A DNA stretch of 7,235 bases, from contig CALFMN010000230.1 in the NCBI GenBank assembly GCA_937879875.1, forward strand, positions 1 through 7,235, written 5' to 3'. This DNA is from an uncultured Chloroflexota bacterium. Lineage in GTDB: Bacteria; Chloroflexota; Dehalococcoidia; CAUJGQ01. Positions 1 to 5,816 of this stretch are shown piece by piece (the stretch's first letter is position 1; the number at the start of each line of letters is the position of its first letter). A program made the position numbers and the translations under genes. The notes beneath the pieces were generated by a model. It made no database searches. It saw only the letters and a program-made list of their open reading frames with translations, and was not told the DNA's origin.

Positions 1-122
1 CAGCATGCCAGACGCTTGCCATAACCGACAGACCCTCGCTGACTAGCTACTAGTTTCATAACCCGCAATTCCCGGTTCAATCGGCGGCAGTGATCACGAA
101 CGGCGGACTCGATCCGGCCAGA

Positions 123-143
123 ACGACGACCGTGATTCGTCGT
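123..143 (-). terminator. Candidate hairpin terminator downstream of lgt
   Basis: A perfect 7-bp stem (ACGACGA at 123-129 with TCGTCGT at 137-143) with a 7-base loop lies about 60 bases past the lgt stop in the direction of transcription. No clear T-run follows on the minus strand, so it is not a textbook intrinsic terminator. It may instead be a 3'-end stabilising hairpin. The rest of 1-205 shows no convincing gene. Confidence 0.3.
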
Positions 144-205
144 CCTCCTGGATGGCCGATCGGAACCGGGTTTCCCGCCGTCACCCTCGTCGCCGGCGTC
201 CGCTG

Positions 206-1129
206 CTAGGTCTCGCGCGGGCGCTGGCGCAGCGCGGCCGGCGCGGCGGGTTGTGGCCGCGGCGGCTCCATCACGCCGGCGTGCTCCGGATCGCGCTGCG
301 CCATGCGCCGCACGATGAACAGCGCGACGATCGACAGCACGACCGTGCCCAGGGCGATGATCTGCGGCACGCTGATTTCGCCGGCCTTCGTCTCGTTCAG
401 CCGCAGCGGCGCGTAGGCGAAGCGCATCAGCGCGTAGAGCAGCACGAATACCCAGAACACGTAGCCCGCCACGTTCAGCCGCCGGTAGAGATACCAGAGA
501 ATGCCGAAAATGACGAGCAAGGTCAGCGGCTCGTAGACGCCGGCAACCGGATGCACCGCCGGCGGGTTGAGCGGATGCTGCGAGATCGAGCCGCAGACCG
601 CGGCCGTACTCGTATTCGGATCGCCGTTGAGGGTATTCGGATTGGTGTAACAGAAACCCCAGGGCAGGCTCGTGGCTTTGGCCCAGTGCTCGCCGTTGAT
701 GAAGTCGCCGATGCGGCCCACCGCCAGGCCAACCGCCAGCCCCAACGCTGTCGCGTCGGAGATGCGGCGAATGGCGAGGTGCTTCCAGCGAGCGTAGGCG
801 AAGCCCACCAAAGCCCCGCCGATAATGCCGCCGTAGATCGAGATGCCGCCCTCGTTCACCGAGAAGACACTGCCGATGTCGTTTTTGAACGTGTCGGCGT
901 GCTCGATCACGTACAGCAGGCGTGCGCCGACGATGCCGCCCGGCACGGCCCACAGCGCGATGTTGTAGATATCGTCTTCCAACAGGTTGCGCCTGCGGGC
1001 GAAGTAGGCGACCAGGATGACGGCCACCGCGATGCCGACGGCGGTGAAGACGCCATGCCAGGTGATCTGGAACGGCCCGAACGTGCCGATGTTCGGGTCG
1101 ATATTGATATTGATGTGGAGCAGATTCAC
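206..1129 (-). CDS. lgt: Prolipoprotein diacylglyceryl transferase (Lgt)
   Basis: Lgt is a polytopic membrane enzyme that moves diacylglycerol from phosphatidylglycerol to the lipobox cysteine of prelipoproteins, the first step of bacterial lipoprotein maturation. The 307-residue product has several hydrophobic segments (about 25-44, 55-76, 96-113, 125-140, 200-217, 221-240, 252-274). It carries the Lgt signature as GRIGDFINGE (138-147), a GGISIYGG motif (94-101), an HPVAGVYE motif (193-200) and the late R236/R243 pair. The GTG start is preferred over a TTG six codons upstream because GGAGAAAGG sits seven bases before it. By my alignment to remembered E. coli Lgt, Tyr26, His103, Asn146 and Gly154 are His25, Tyr99, Asp142 and Ala150 here. 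A loop at 151-192 carries two cysteines (C160, C180), and residues 277-307 form a Pro/Arg-rich tail. It lies 116 bases behind resB on the same strand. The family call is firm despite the substitutions. Confidence 0.95.
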   Translation of the reverse strand: MNLLHININIDPNIGTFGPFQITWHGVFTAVGIAVAVILVAYFARRRNLLEDDIYNIALWAVPGGIVGARLLYVIEHADTFKNDIGSVFSVNEGGISIYGGIIGGALVGFAYARWKHLAIRRISDATALGLAVGLAVGRIGDFINGEHWAKATSLPWGFCYTNPNTLNGDPNTSTAAVCGSISQHPLNPPAVHPVAGVYEPLTLLVIFGILWYLYRRLNVAGYVFWVFVLLYALMRFAYAPLRLNETKAGEISVPQIIALGTVVLSIVALFIVRRMAQRDPEHAGVMEPPRPQPAAPAALRQRPRET

Positions 1130-1136
1130 CGTGGGA

Positions 1137-1145
1137 CCTTTCTCC
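1137..1145 (-). promoter_or_regulatory. Ribosome binding site deciding the lgt start
   Basis: On the minus strand the bases read GGAGAAAGG, ending seven bases before the GTG at 1127-1129. A TTG codon in the same frame (1145-1147) overlaps this site, so it would place the Shine-Dalgarno inside the gene. This favours the 307-residue form over 313 residues. Confidence 0.7.
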
Positions 1146-1198
1146 AAGGCATCGACGCCGGGCCACGCTCCGCCCGCCCGACGCGCTTATTGTCGAGG

Positions 1199-1219
1199 CT
1201 TGCGCCCGGCTCACGCAAG
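1199..1219 (-). other. Short hairpin in the resB-lgt gap
   Basis: A 6-bp stem (CTTGCG at 1199-1204, CGCAAG at 1214-1219) lies just past the resB stop in the 116-base gap before lgt. There is no T-run. It could attenuate read-through or mark an mRNA processing site. A weak promoter-like pair (TTGCGT with GACAAT, 18-base spacer) overlaps the hairpin on the same strand. Whether lgt has its own promoter or is co-transcribed with resB cannot be settled from this. Confidence 0.25.
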
Positions 1220-1245
1220 GCAATCGCAAGGTCAGGCCGGCGCGA

Positions 1246-3003
1246 TCACTCTTCCTGCGCGGCCAGATCCGCGGCATCAGGCGAGCCGGCGGCCACGCCG
1301 ATGGCGCGCATCTCCGCCGAGAAGTTGACCATCCAGTCGGCCACGCCGGCCAGATACGTCCGCTCCGGCGTGATCTTCGCCCACAGGCGCCGGCGCGGCA
1401 GGTAAAACGTCACGCCGAGCCCGATCATCATCAACGCGGTCGCCACCCAGATGAAGGTCGAGCCGGGGTCTTTGCGCACGGTAATGCCGGTAATCGCGCG
1501 CTGACCCAAAAAGGTGTACTCGTAGCCGTTCAGCGTCTGCGGCGTGTTCGGCTGCAGATCCAGGCGCGACGGCTGCTGCGCGGCTGCATCGGCAGCGGCG
1601 CTGCCGTTGCTCGCACCGCCCGCGCCGCCGGCCGCGGCGCCCATGTCCAGCAGATCGAGATACGGCGTGCCGTCCTTCGCGTGCGCGAGCTGCAGCATCG
1701 CCGCCTGTGAGACGCCGGGGATGCCCTGAATCACGCTCAGCGGCACGCTGCCAAGCGCCGGAATCGAGAAGGTCAGGCCGGCCGCGGCGCCGCTCTGGCC
1801 GGGCAGCAGGGGCACGTCGAACGCCTCGTCGCCCGCGTCGGCACTGGCGGGATGGTGCACGTCCAGCGTCCATTGGTTCCTCAGGCCCTGCGACGCGACG
1901 AGCAGCACAGGCAGCGGCTTCGCGGCGCCGGATACGGGCAGATAGATCAGCGCAATCAGCGACTGCTGATCGACGGGCACGAGCACCACGGTATCGTCGA
2001 AGAGCGTGTTGCCGCCGGCGTCCTTCACGACGAAGTGCGGGTTGGGCGCCGTGCCTTCTGAGCCGATCTGGCTCACTTCCTGATACACCACCTGCCCGCT
2101 CTTCAGATCGCGTACGCGCAGCTCGGCGCCGTCCGGCGAGAACGTGGTCTGGTGCAGCGTGTAGCCGGCGCAGTGCATCGGATTGTTCACCGTGCTCGTG
2201 CCGGTGCAGATCTGCTTGCCGTTGCGAAACACGGCCAGGTTGCTGAAGTAGCGGGTCGGGTTGCCGTGTGCGTCCGGCGTGTCGCCCGCCTTCAGATTTT
2301 TGACTTGCATTTGGCCGGCGTGGACGACGGGAAAGATCGGCTCCGTCTGACCCTCGGGAATCTGGAGGTCAGGAGTGCTGAAACCGACCAACTTGGTCAC
2401 GATCGCGCCGGACATGAACAGAATCAGCGACAGGTGCGAGACGAACGTGCCGAACTGCGCCCAGCCGAAGCGGTCCGCGAAGAGATACGTCGCGCCGTCG
2501 CGTGCTGTTACCTCGACACGGTAACGCTTGCGGCGCAGCGCCGTGATCACCGCCGCGGGCTCGGCCGGCGTGGCGAACTCGGCGCGGTGGCGGGCCTGCG
2601 TGAAGAAGCGGTCGTTCACGCGCCGCAGCGGCCGGCGCACGTTGCGCGCGATCGGCGGGATGCGGTTGGCGGTGCAGACGGCGACGGCCAGCAGCAGCAC
2701 GACCAGCAGGCCGTTGAACCAGTAGGAGTGGAAGACCTCGAACAGCCCCAGCCGGCGCATCGCGTCGGTGAAGACGCCGTAGCGCGTGCGCTGGAACTCG
2801 GTGTAGGCGGCGTAGGCCTGCGCGGAGGTCCGCACCTCGTCCGGCGCCTGCGGGAAGACGACGCCCAGCAGTGCGCCCAGCACGACGCAGCCGAGCAGCA
2901 GCAGCGCCACCCGCACCGAGGTCAGCAGCCGGAAGACGACCCGGAACGGATCGAAGGGAAACGACACCCGCGCGCGGGCGCGCGCGGCCACGACGTTAGC
3001 CAT
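1246..3003 (-). CDS. resB: Cytochrome c biogenesis protein ResB (Ccs1 family)
   Basis: ResB works with ResC/CcsA in system II cytochrome c maturation, moving haem across the membrane and ligating it to CXXCH motifs of apocytochromes. The 585-residue product has the ResB layout: a basic N-terminus, membrane segments at about 30-51, 96-114 and 184-206, a large extracytoplasmic domain (207-510), then a final membrane segment (about 516-535) ending in LPRRRLWAKI. Family hallmarks are FVSHLSL (H190 is the likely haem-related histidine), VNNPMHCAGYTLHQ (272-285, matching the usual VNxPxxxxGYxxxQ) and GITVRKDPG just before the last segment. A low-complexity Ala/Gly stretch (455-476) interrupts the extracytoplasmic domain. 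Two cysteines, C266 and C278, lie in that domain. The ATG has GAGG six bases upstream. A ResA-like thioredoxin lies upstream on the same strand; resC is not present in the window. Confidence 0.93.
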   Translation of the reverse strand: MANVVAARARARVSFPFDPFRVVFRLLTSVRVALLLLGCVVLGALLGVVFPQAPDEVRTSAQAYAAYTEFQRTRYGVFTDAMRRLGLFEVFHSYWFNGLLVVLLLAVAVCTANRIPPIARNVRRPLRRVNDRFFTQARHRAEFATPAEPAAVITALRRKRYRVEVTARDGATYLFADRFGWAQFGTFVSHLSLILFMSGAIVTKLVGFSTPDLQIPEGQTEPIFPVVHAGQMQVKNLKAGDTPDAHGNPTRYFSNLAVFRNGKQICTGTSTVNNPMHCAGYTLHQTTFSPDGAELRVRDLKSGQVVYQEVSQIGSEGTAPNPHFVVKDAGGNTLFDDTVVLVPVDQQSLIALIYLPVSGAAKPLPVLLVASQGLRNQWTLDVHHPASADAGDEAFDVPLLPGQSGAAAGLTFSIPALGSVPLSVIQGIPGVSQAAMLQLAHAKDGTPYLDLLDMGAAAGGAGGASNGSAAADAAAQQPSRLDLQPNTPQTLNGYEYTFLGQRAITGITVRKDPGSTFIWVATALMMIGLGVTFYLPRRRLWAKITPERTYLAGVADWMVNFSAEMRAIGVAAGSPDAADLAAQEE

Positions 3004-3019
3004 GGGCCGCCTCGCGGCC

Positions 3020-3082
3020 GGGCAGTGGGCAGTGGGCAGTGGCCAGTGGGGAAGGTGAGTAGTGAATAGTGAGCAGTGAATG
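3020..3082. repeat. Degenerate AGTGRRY heptamer tandem array
   Basis: The bases immediately upstream of resB form a tandem array with a 7-base period. AGTGGGC, AGTGGGC, AGTGGCC and AGTGGGG run from 3024 to 3051. After a 9-base interruption, AGTGAAT, AGTGAGC and AGTGAAT follow (3061-3081). It resembles the short tandemly repeated heptamers described in cyanobacteria and other large genomes, but the units are too short and unspaced for CRISPR. The same vocabulary (GTGAGCAGTGA, GTGAATGG) recurs at 5679-5752, so it is a dispersed family in this genome. It begins 17 bases before the resB ATG and so lies in the resB leader. Confidence 0.75.
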
Positions 3083-3096
3083 GGCTTGCTGAAGAT

Positions 3097-3136
3097 CCCC
3101 CTCTCCTATTATTGGGAGAGGAGTTAGGGGTGAGGG
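3097..3136. repeat. REP-like hairpin with TTAGGGGTGAGGG tail
   Basis: CCTCTCC (3100-3106) pairs with GGAGAGG (3115-3121), extendable by two pairs inside, and is followed directly by TTAGGGGTGAGGG (3124-3136). This 'G-rich hairpin plus GTTAGGGTGAGGG' unit is a familiar dispersed intergenic palindrome in many bacterial genomes. Read on the minus strand it gives the typical spurious peptide SPLTPLPIIGEG. It lies between the tlpA stop and resB and may act as a weak transcription or mRNA-stability barrier between them. Confidence 0.6.
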
Positions 3137-3161
3137 CCTGCGCCGCGCACAGCCGGCGCGC

Positions 3162-3176
3162 CGCTCCTGCGGAGCG
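3162..3176. other. Compact hairpin in the tlpA-resB gap
   Basis: CGCTCC (3162-3167) and GGAGCG (3171-3176) form a perfect 6-bp stem with a TGC loop, about 87 bases beyond the tlpA stop. It is the first strong hairpin after tlpA but has no T-run. It could be a terminator-like element for tlpA or another interspersed palindrome. The remaining bases of the gap (3177-3262) show nothing recognisable. Confidence 0.35.
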
Positions 3177-3262
3177 ACAAACGGCGTCGGTCCGGCATTC
3201 AGACCCGGGGTGCGCTCGTGCCGCCGCCGGGTAGCTATGACGTGCTGCTGGCTTGCCACTGC

Positions 3263-3937
3263 CTACTGCCCCAATCCGCTCAGGTGCTGGTCGATGAAGT
3301 CGGCGGACATCGGCCCGTAGTGAATGTCTGTAACCACGCCCTTCGGGTCAAGCCAGAGGCTGGTGGGAAACTGCGTGCCTGCGCGAAAGGTCTGGCCAAC
3401 CTGGCCCGACGTATCCAGCACCACCGGGAAGCTCATCTCGAAGGCGTCAACCCACTTCTTCACCGTCGCCGGGTCTTCCTGCTCATCCACGGAGACGACC
3501 TCGAAGCCCTTGCTGCGGTTCGCGTTGTAGGCCTTGACGATCTCCGGCATCTCCTGGCGGCAAGGCGCGCACCAGGTCGCCCAGAAGTTGATCAGTACCG
3601 TTTTGCCCTGCAGATCGCTCAGGCGCACGCTCTTGCCGTCGAGCGTGGTCAGGCGGAAATCCGGCGCGGCGCGGCCCTTCTCGGCCGACGGCGGCTGGCC
3701 GGTGTGGTTGCGGCTCGCGTCCAGTGCCAGCACGCCGGTGCCCGACGCGGGCTTTGCGCCGTTGCCGCCGCGACCCGATTGCAGATACCAGACCGCGCCG
3801 ACGATCAGCGCGACCACGAGCAGCGGCAGTCCGACACTGCGCACGGGGCCGGACCATTCACGTCGCCGCTGCGGGCGCTCGTCGATCGCGCTGTCGCCGT
3901 CCGCGGAGAGATCGCCGGGAAGGGCGTCGTCTGTCAT
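3263..3937 (-). CDS. Membrane-anchored TlpA/ResA-like thiol-disulfide oxidoreductase
   Basis: This is a thioredoxin-fold protein of the TlpA/ResA/CcmG type, expected to reduce disulfides outside the cell membrane, most likely the CXXCH cysteines of apocytochrome c before haem attachment. The 224-residue product has a cytoplasmic acidic/basic N-terminus (1-33), one membrane segment (about 34-52, PLLVVALIVGAVWYL), a linker, then the redoxin domain from about residue 90 (APDFRLTTLDGK). The active site is WATWCAPCRQEMP with C123 and C126, and the cis-proline region is FPTSLWLD (190-197). The ATG at 3937 is chosen: a GTG at 4022-4024 would add 29 residues without membrane or domain content and has no clear Shine-Dalgarno. 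The ATG's own site is also weak. It lies 259 bases upstream of resB on the same strand, which supports a cytochrome c role over a general TlpA role. No resC is visible. Confidence 0.9.
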   Translation of the reverse strand: MTDDALPGDLSADGDSAIDERPQRRREWSGPVRSVGLPLLVVALIVGAVWYLQSGRGGNGAKPASGTGVLALDASRNHTGQPPSAEKGRAAPDFRLTTLDGKSVRLSDLQGKTVLINFWATWCAPCRQEMPEIVKAYNANRSKGFEVVSVDEQEDPATVKKWVDAFEMSFPVVLDTSGQVGQTFRAGTQFPTSLWLDPKGVVTDIHYGPMSADFIDQHLSGLGQ

Positions 3938-4047
3938 GGCAAGCTGTCTGCCTGAGATGGGAGATCGGGGGTGCGTCTCCCGGCTGGTGGCGCGATCAAC
4001 TCGCGCCACCGATTCGCGGCACACAGGGGTTCGGCCGCGACGCTCTC

Positions 4048-4076
4048 AGTATAGGCAAGCAGTTCCGCTTGAGCTA
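4048..4076 (-). promoter_or_regulatory. Candidate sigma70-type promoter for tlpA-resB
   Basis: On the minus strand a TATACT box (4048-4053) lies 17 bases downstream of TAGCTC (4071-4076). The -10 is close to consensus and the -35 is weak. Transcription would begin near 4041, leaving a leader of about 104 bases before the tlpA ATG at 3937. It stands out as an AT-rich patch in GC-rich surroundings. Confidence 0.4.
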
Positions 4077-4107
4077 ATGACCAACGTCACAAGCTGCGCG
4101 TGGGCGC

Positions 4108-4407
4108 CAGGCGGCGGCCCGGGCGCACGTCCGGGGCACCTAACCCTGATATCGCTGAAGCGATATCTGTCCCTTCCCGAGGCGGGAAAGGGACTGCTGG
4201 AGCGTTCCACTCGTCGTGCGACGGCGGTGGGGCTGGGGCGTGCCGGCAGGACAGGCGGCTGGCTGGCCTCCTATCGATTCGGGAGTTCTCGAACCGTAAC
4301 CCTTCCCGTATCGGGCCAGAGCGCAGCGCAACCGTCGGAGACTCCCAACACAGATTTGGCTTTAGCCAAAGCGGGGTTAGGTGCCCCGGACGCGCGCCCG
4401 CCGCCTG
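4108..4407. repeat. Multibranched inverted-repeat element (MITE/BIME-like or structured RNA)
   Basis: This roughly 300-base non-coding block fills most of the gap between tlpA and the thiolase-like gene. Its ends, 4120-4146 and 4374-4400, are inverted copies matching at 26 of 27 positions, including an uninterrupted 19 (4128-4146 with 4374-4392). A further CAGGCGGCG match extends outward to 4108 and 4407 with a small offset. Inside each arm, next to CCTAACCC, sits a hairpin of different sequence: GATATCGC/GCGATATC with a TGAA loop (4148-4167) and TTTGGC/GCCAAA with a TTTA loop (4355-4370). Each hairpin is flanked by the same ATCTGT on its inner side. Further stems are at 4169-4194 (11 bp, one bulge), 4207-4230, and 4281-4290 with 4338-4346, the last enclosing CCCG/CGGG (4305-4315). 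No ORF, transposase or target-site duplication is visible. The core ends 69 bases before the thiolase-like start, so it would also lie in that gene's leader if transcribed from upstream. Confidence 0.7.
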
Positions 4408-4456
4408 TGGTACAACCGTCAGTGCCGGCCTCCCACGCGCAGGTGGGCACCGCGCC

Positions 4457-4461
4457 AGGAG
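4457..4461 (+). promoter_or_regulatory. Ribosome binding site deciding the thiolase-like start
   Basis: AGGAG lies eight bases before the GTG at 4470. A GTG at 4461 in the same frame overlaps the site, and an ATG at 4479 would be 17 bases away, so 4470 is the best start. The frame is open far upstream (back to 3534), but that stretch crosses tlpA on the other strand and the inverted-repeat element, and is not coding. Confidence 0.65.
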
Positions 4462-4469
4462 TGTTGATC

Positions 4470-5678
4470 GTGAGCGATATGCGCGACCGCTACTGCATCG
4501 TCGGCGTCGGCGAGACGCCCTACACCCGCAATTCCGGCTGCACCACCCGCCAGCTCGCCGTCACCGCGCTCAAGCACGCGATGGACGACGCCGGCCTCGG
4601 CCCCGACGGCATCGACGGCATGCTCAGCTACCACGGCGGCGACTCGACGACCTCACCCGCGGTGTCGAGCGACCTCGGCCTGCGCCTCAACTTCTACATG
4701 GACTGCTCCGGCGGCGGCTCCAGCACCGAGGCGCTGATCGGCATCGCGCGCGGCGTGATCGAGGGTGGCATGTGCCACACCGTCGCCATCTTCCGCGCCA
4801 TGAACGGCTACAGCGAAGTGCGTATCGGCGGCACCGGCGCCCGCGCCCGCGCCACGCCGCGCGAGAGCCAGCTCCTGCGCATGCCCTACGGCTGGATGAG
4901 CGCCGGTCAGAACTTCGCGTTTACCTTCATGCGCCACATGATGGAGTACGGCACGACCAGCGCACAGCTCGCCGCCGTCAAGGTCGCCGGCAGCAAGCAC
5001 GCCAGCAACAACCCCAAAGCCTTCTACAAGCAGCGCGTCACCGTGGACGACGTGCTCGCCTCGCGCTGGATTACCAAGCCGCTGCACCTGCTCGACTGCT
5101 GCGTCGAGACAGACAATGCGACCTGCATCATCGTCACTTCAGCCGAACGGGCGCGCGACCTGCGCCAGCGGCCGACGCACATCCTCGGCGTCGTCGGCCG
5201 CGTCAGCAAGCCGCGCGCCGATATGCACTACGTCCACGGCCCGATCACGCGCGTCGCCGGCTATTATGCCGCGCCGATGATCTTCAAAATGGCCGACGTG
5301 ACGCACGACGACATCGACGTCACCGGCTGCTACGACGCCTTCACCTTCACGACGATGTTGCAGATGGAAGAGTACGGCTTCTGCAAGAAGGGCGAGGGCG
5401 GGCCGTTCGTGGCCAGCGGCGCCCTGGAGCTGGGCAGCAAGCGGCCGAACAACACCAGCGGCGGCCATCTCTGCGAAGCGTACACCCACGGCATGAACCT
5501 GGTGATCGAGAACGTGCGTCAGCTGCGCTGGCAGGCCGACGACTACTGCCCCAATGGTGAGCACACGTACGACTACTCCGAGGGCCACTGCCGCCAGGTG
5601 CGTGAGCCGAAGATCGCCATGAACATGGCCTGGGCCAACCCCGCCACCGGCAGCGCCCTGATCATGCGCAGAGGCTGA
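4470..5678 (+). CDS. Thiolase-like lipid-transfer protein (SCP2-thiolase/Ltp type)
   Basis: The 402-residue product has the length and fold signatures of the thiolase superfamily branch annotated as acetyl-CoA acetyltransferase or lipid-transfer protein. Recognisable blocks are IVGVGETPYTR (10-20), SGGGSSTEALIG (80-91), RHMMEYGTT (155-163), DDVLASRWITKPLHLLDCC (193-211), YDAFT (288-292), GFCKKGEGGPFV (303-314) and SGGHLCEAYTHGMN (330-343). At the position where degradative thiolases carry the nucleophilic Cys, the by-eye alignment gives Gly83. C79 is nearby, but aligned from the helix end (ARGVIEGG) it falls four residues early. Members lacking that Cys include the steroid side-chain retro-aldolase Ltp2, which works bound to a DUF35 protein. 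A DUF35 protein follows 138 bases downstream here, so a two-subunit enzyme acting on acyl-CoA is likely. The substrate is unknown; condensation, thiolysis and retro-aldol cleavage are all open. Confidence 0.9.
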   Translation: MSDMRDRYCIVGVGETPYTRNSGCTTRQLAVTALKHAMDDAGLGPDGIDGMLSYHGGDSTTSPAVSSDLGLRLNFYMDCSGGGSSTEALIGIARGVIEGGMCHTVAIFRAMNGYSEVRIGGTGARARATPRESQLLRMPYGWMSAGQNFAFTFMRHMMEYGTTSAQLAAVKVAGSKHASNNPKAFYKQRVTVDDVLASRWITKPLHLLDCCVETDNATCIIVTSAERARDLRQRPTHILGVVGRVSKPRADMHYVHGPITRVAGYYAAPMIFKMADVTHDDIDVTGCYDAFTFTTMLQMEEYGFCKKGEGGPFVASGALELGSKRPNNTSGGHLCEAYTHGMNLVIENVRQLRWQADDYCPNGEHTYDYSEGHCRQVREPKIAMNMAWANPATGSALIMRRG

Positions 5679-5752
5679 GCAGTGAGCAGTGAGAGGTGAA
5701 TGGTGACGATCGGCGCCATCTTCCTCTCACTGCTCACCACTCTCCATTCACC
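5679..5752. repeat. Facing heptamer-derived repeats forming a 15-bp inverted repeat
   Basis: Directly after the thiolase-like stop, GTGAGCAGTGAGAGG (5682-5696) recurs as its exact reverse complement at 5723-5737, separated by 26 bases. A second shared word, GGTGAATGG (5695-5703), also recurs inverted at 5744-5752. The vocabulary is that of the heptamer array at 3024-3081. As RNA it could form a strong stem between the thiolase-like and DUF35 genes. There is no T-run, so it more likely tunes read-through or mRNA stability than terminates cleanly. The following bases to 5805 show nothing else. Confidence 0.65.
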
Positions 5753-5816
5753 CTCACGACACGACAACGCCCTGTGCCCAAAGAGAACGCCACGAGGCGG
5801 ACAATGGAGGCGCCCA

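Noticed and set aside
60..100. tRNA-like GGTTCAATC in the left flank
   Set aside because: Only three base pairs of a T-stem form around it and no acceptor, D or anticodon arms can be found.
152..1405. 417-residue plus-strand frame opposite lgt
   Set aside because: Arg/His-rich composition with no domain; it is the antisense shadow of lgt in GC-rich DNA.
3020..3082. CRISPR array
   Set aside because: Repeat units are seven bases, contiguous and degenerate, with no spacers and no cas genes.
2996..3259. 87-residue minus-strand frame upstream of resB
   Set aside because: Its peptide reads SPLTPLPIIGEG and HYSPSPLATAHCPLPG, the typical translation of intergenic palindromes and heptamer repeats, and it has no domain.
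4108..4407. Complete insertion sequence
   Set aside because: The inverted ends are clear, but there is no transposase frame inside and no target-site duplication at either proposed boundary.
3534..4469. Long in-frame upstream extension of the thiolase-like gene
   Set aside because: It runs antisense through tlpA and across the inverted-repeat element; the thiolase homology begins only after 4470, where a good ribosome binding site sits.
4100..5560. 486-residue plus-strand frame over the thiolase-like gene
   Set aside because: Extremely Arg/Ala-rich and out of frame with the recognisable thiolase-like product; a GC-driven shadow.
5700..5816. N-terminal extension of the DUF35 protein
   Set aside because: It would translate the inverted repeat and lacks a ribosome binding site, whereas GGAGG precedes the ATG at 5817.
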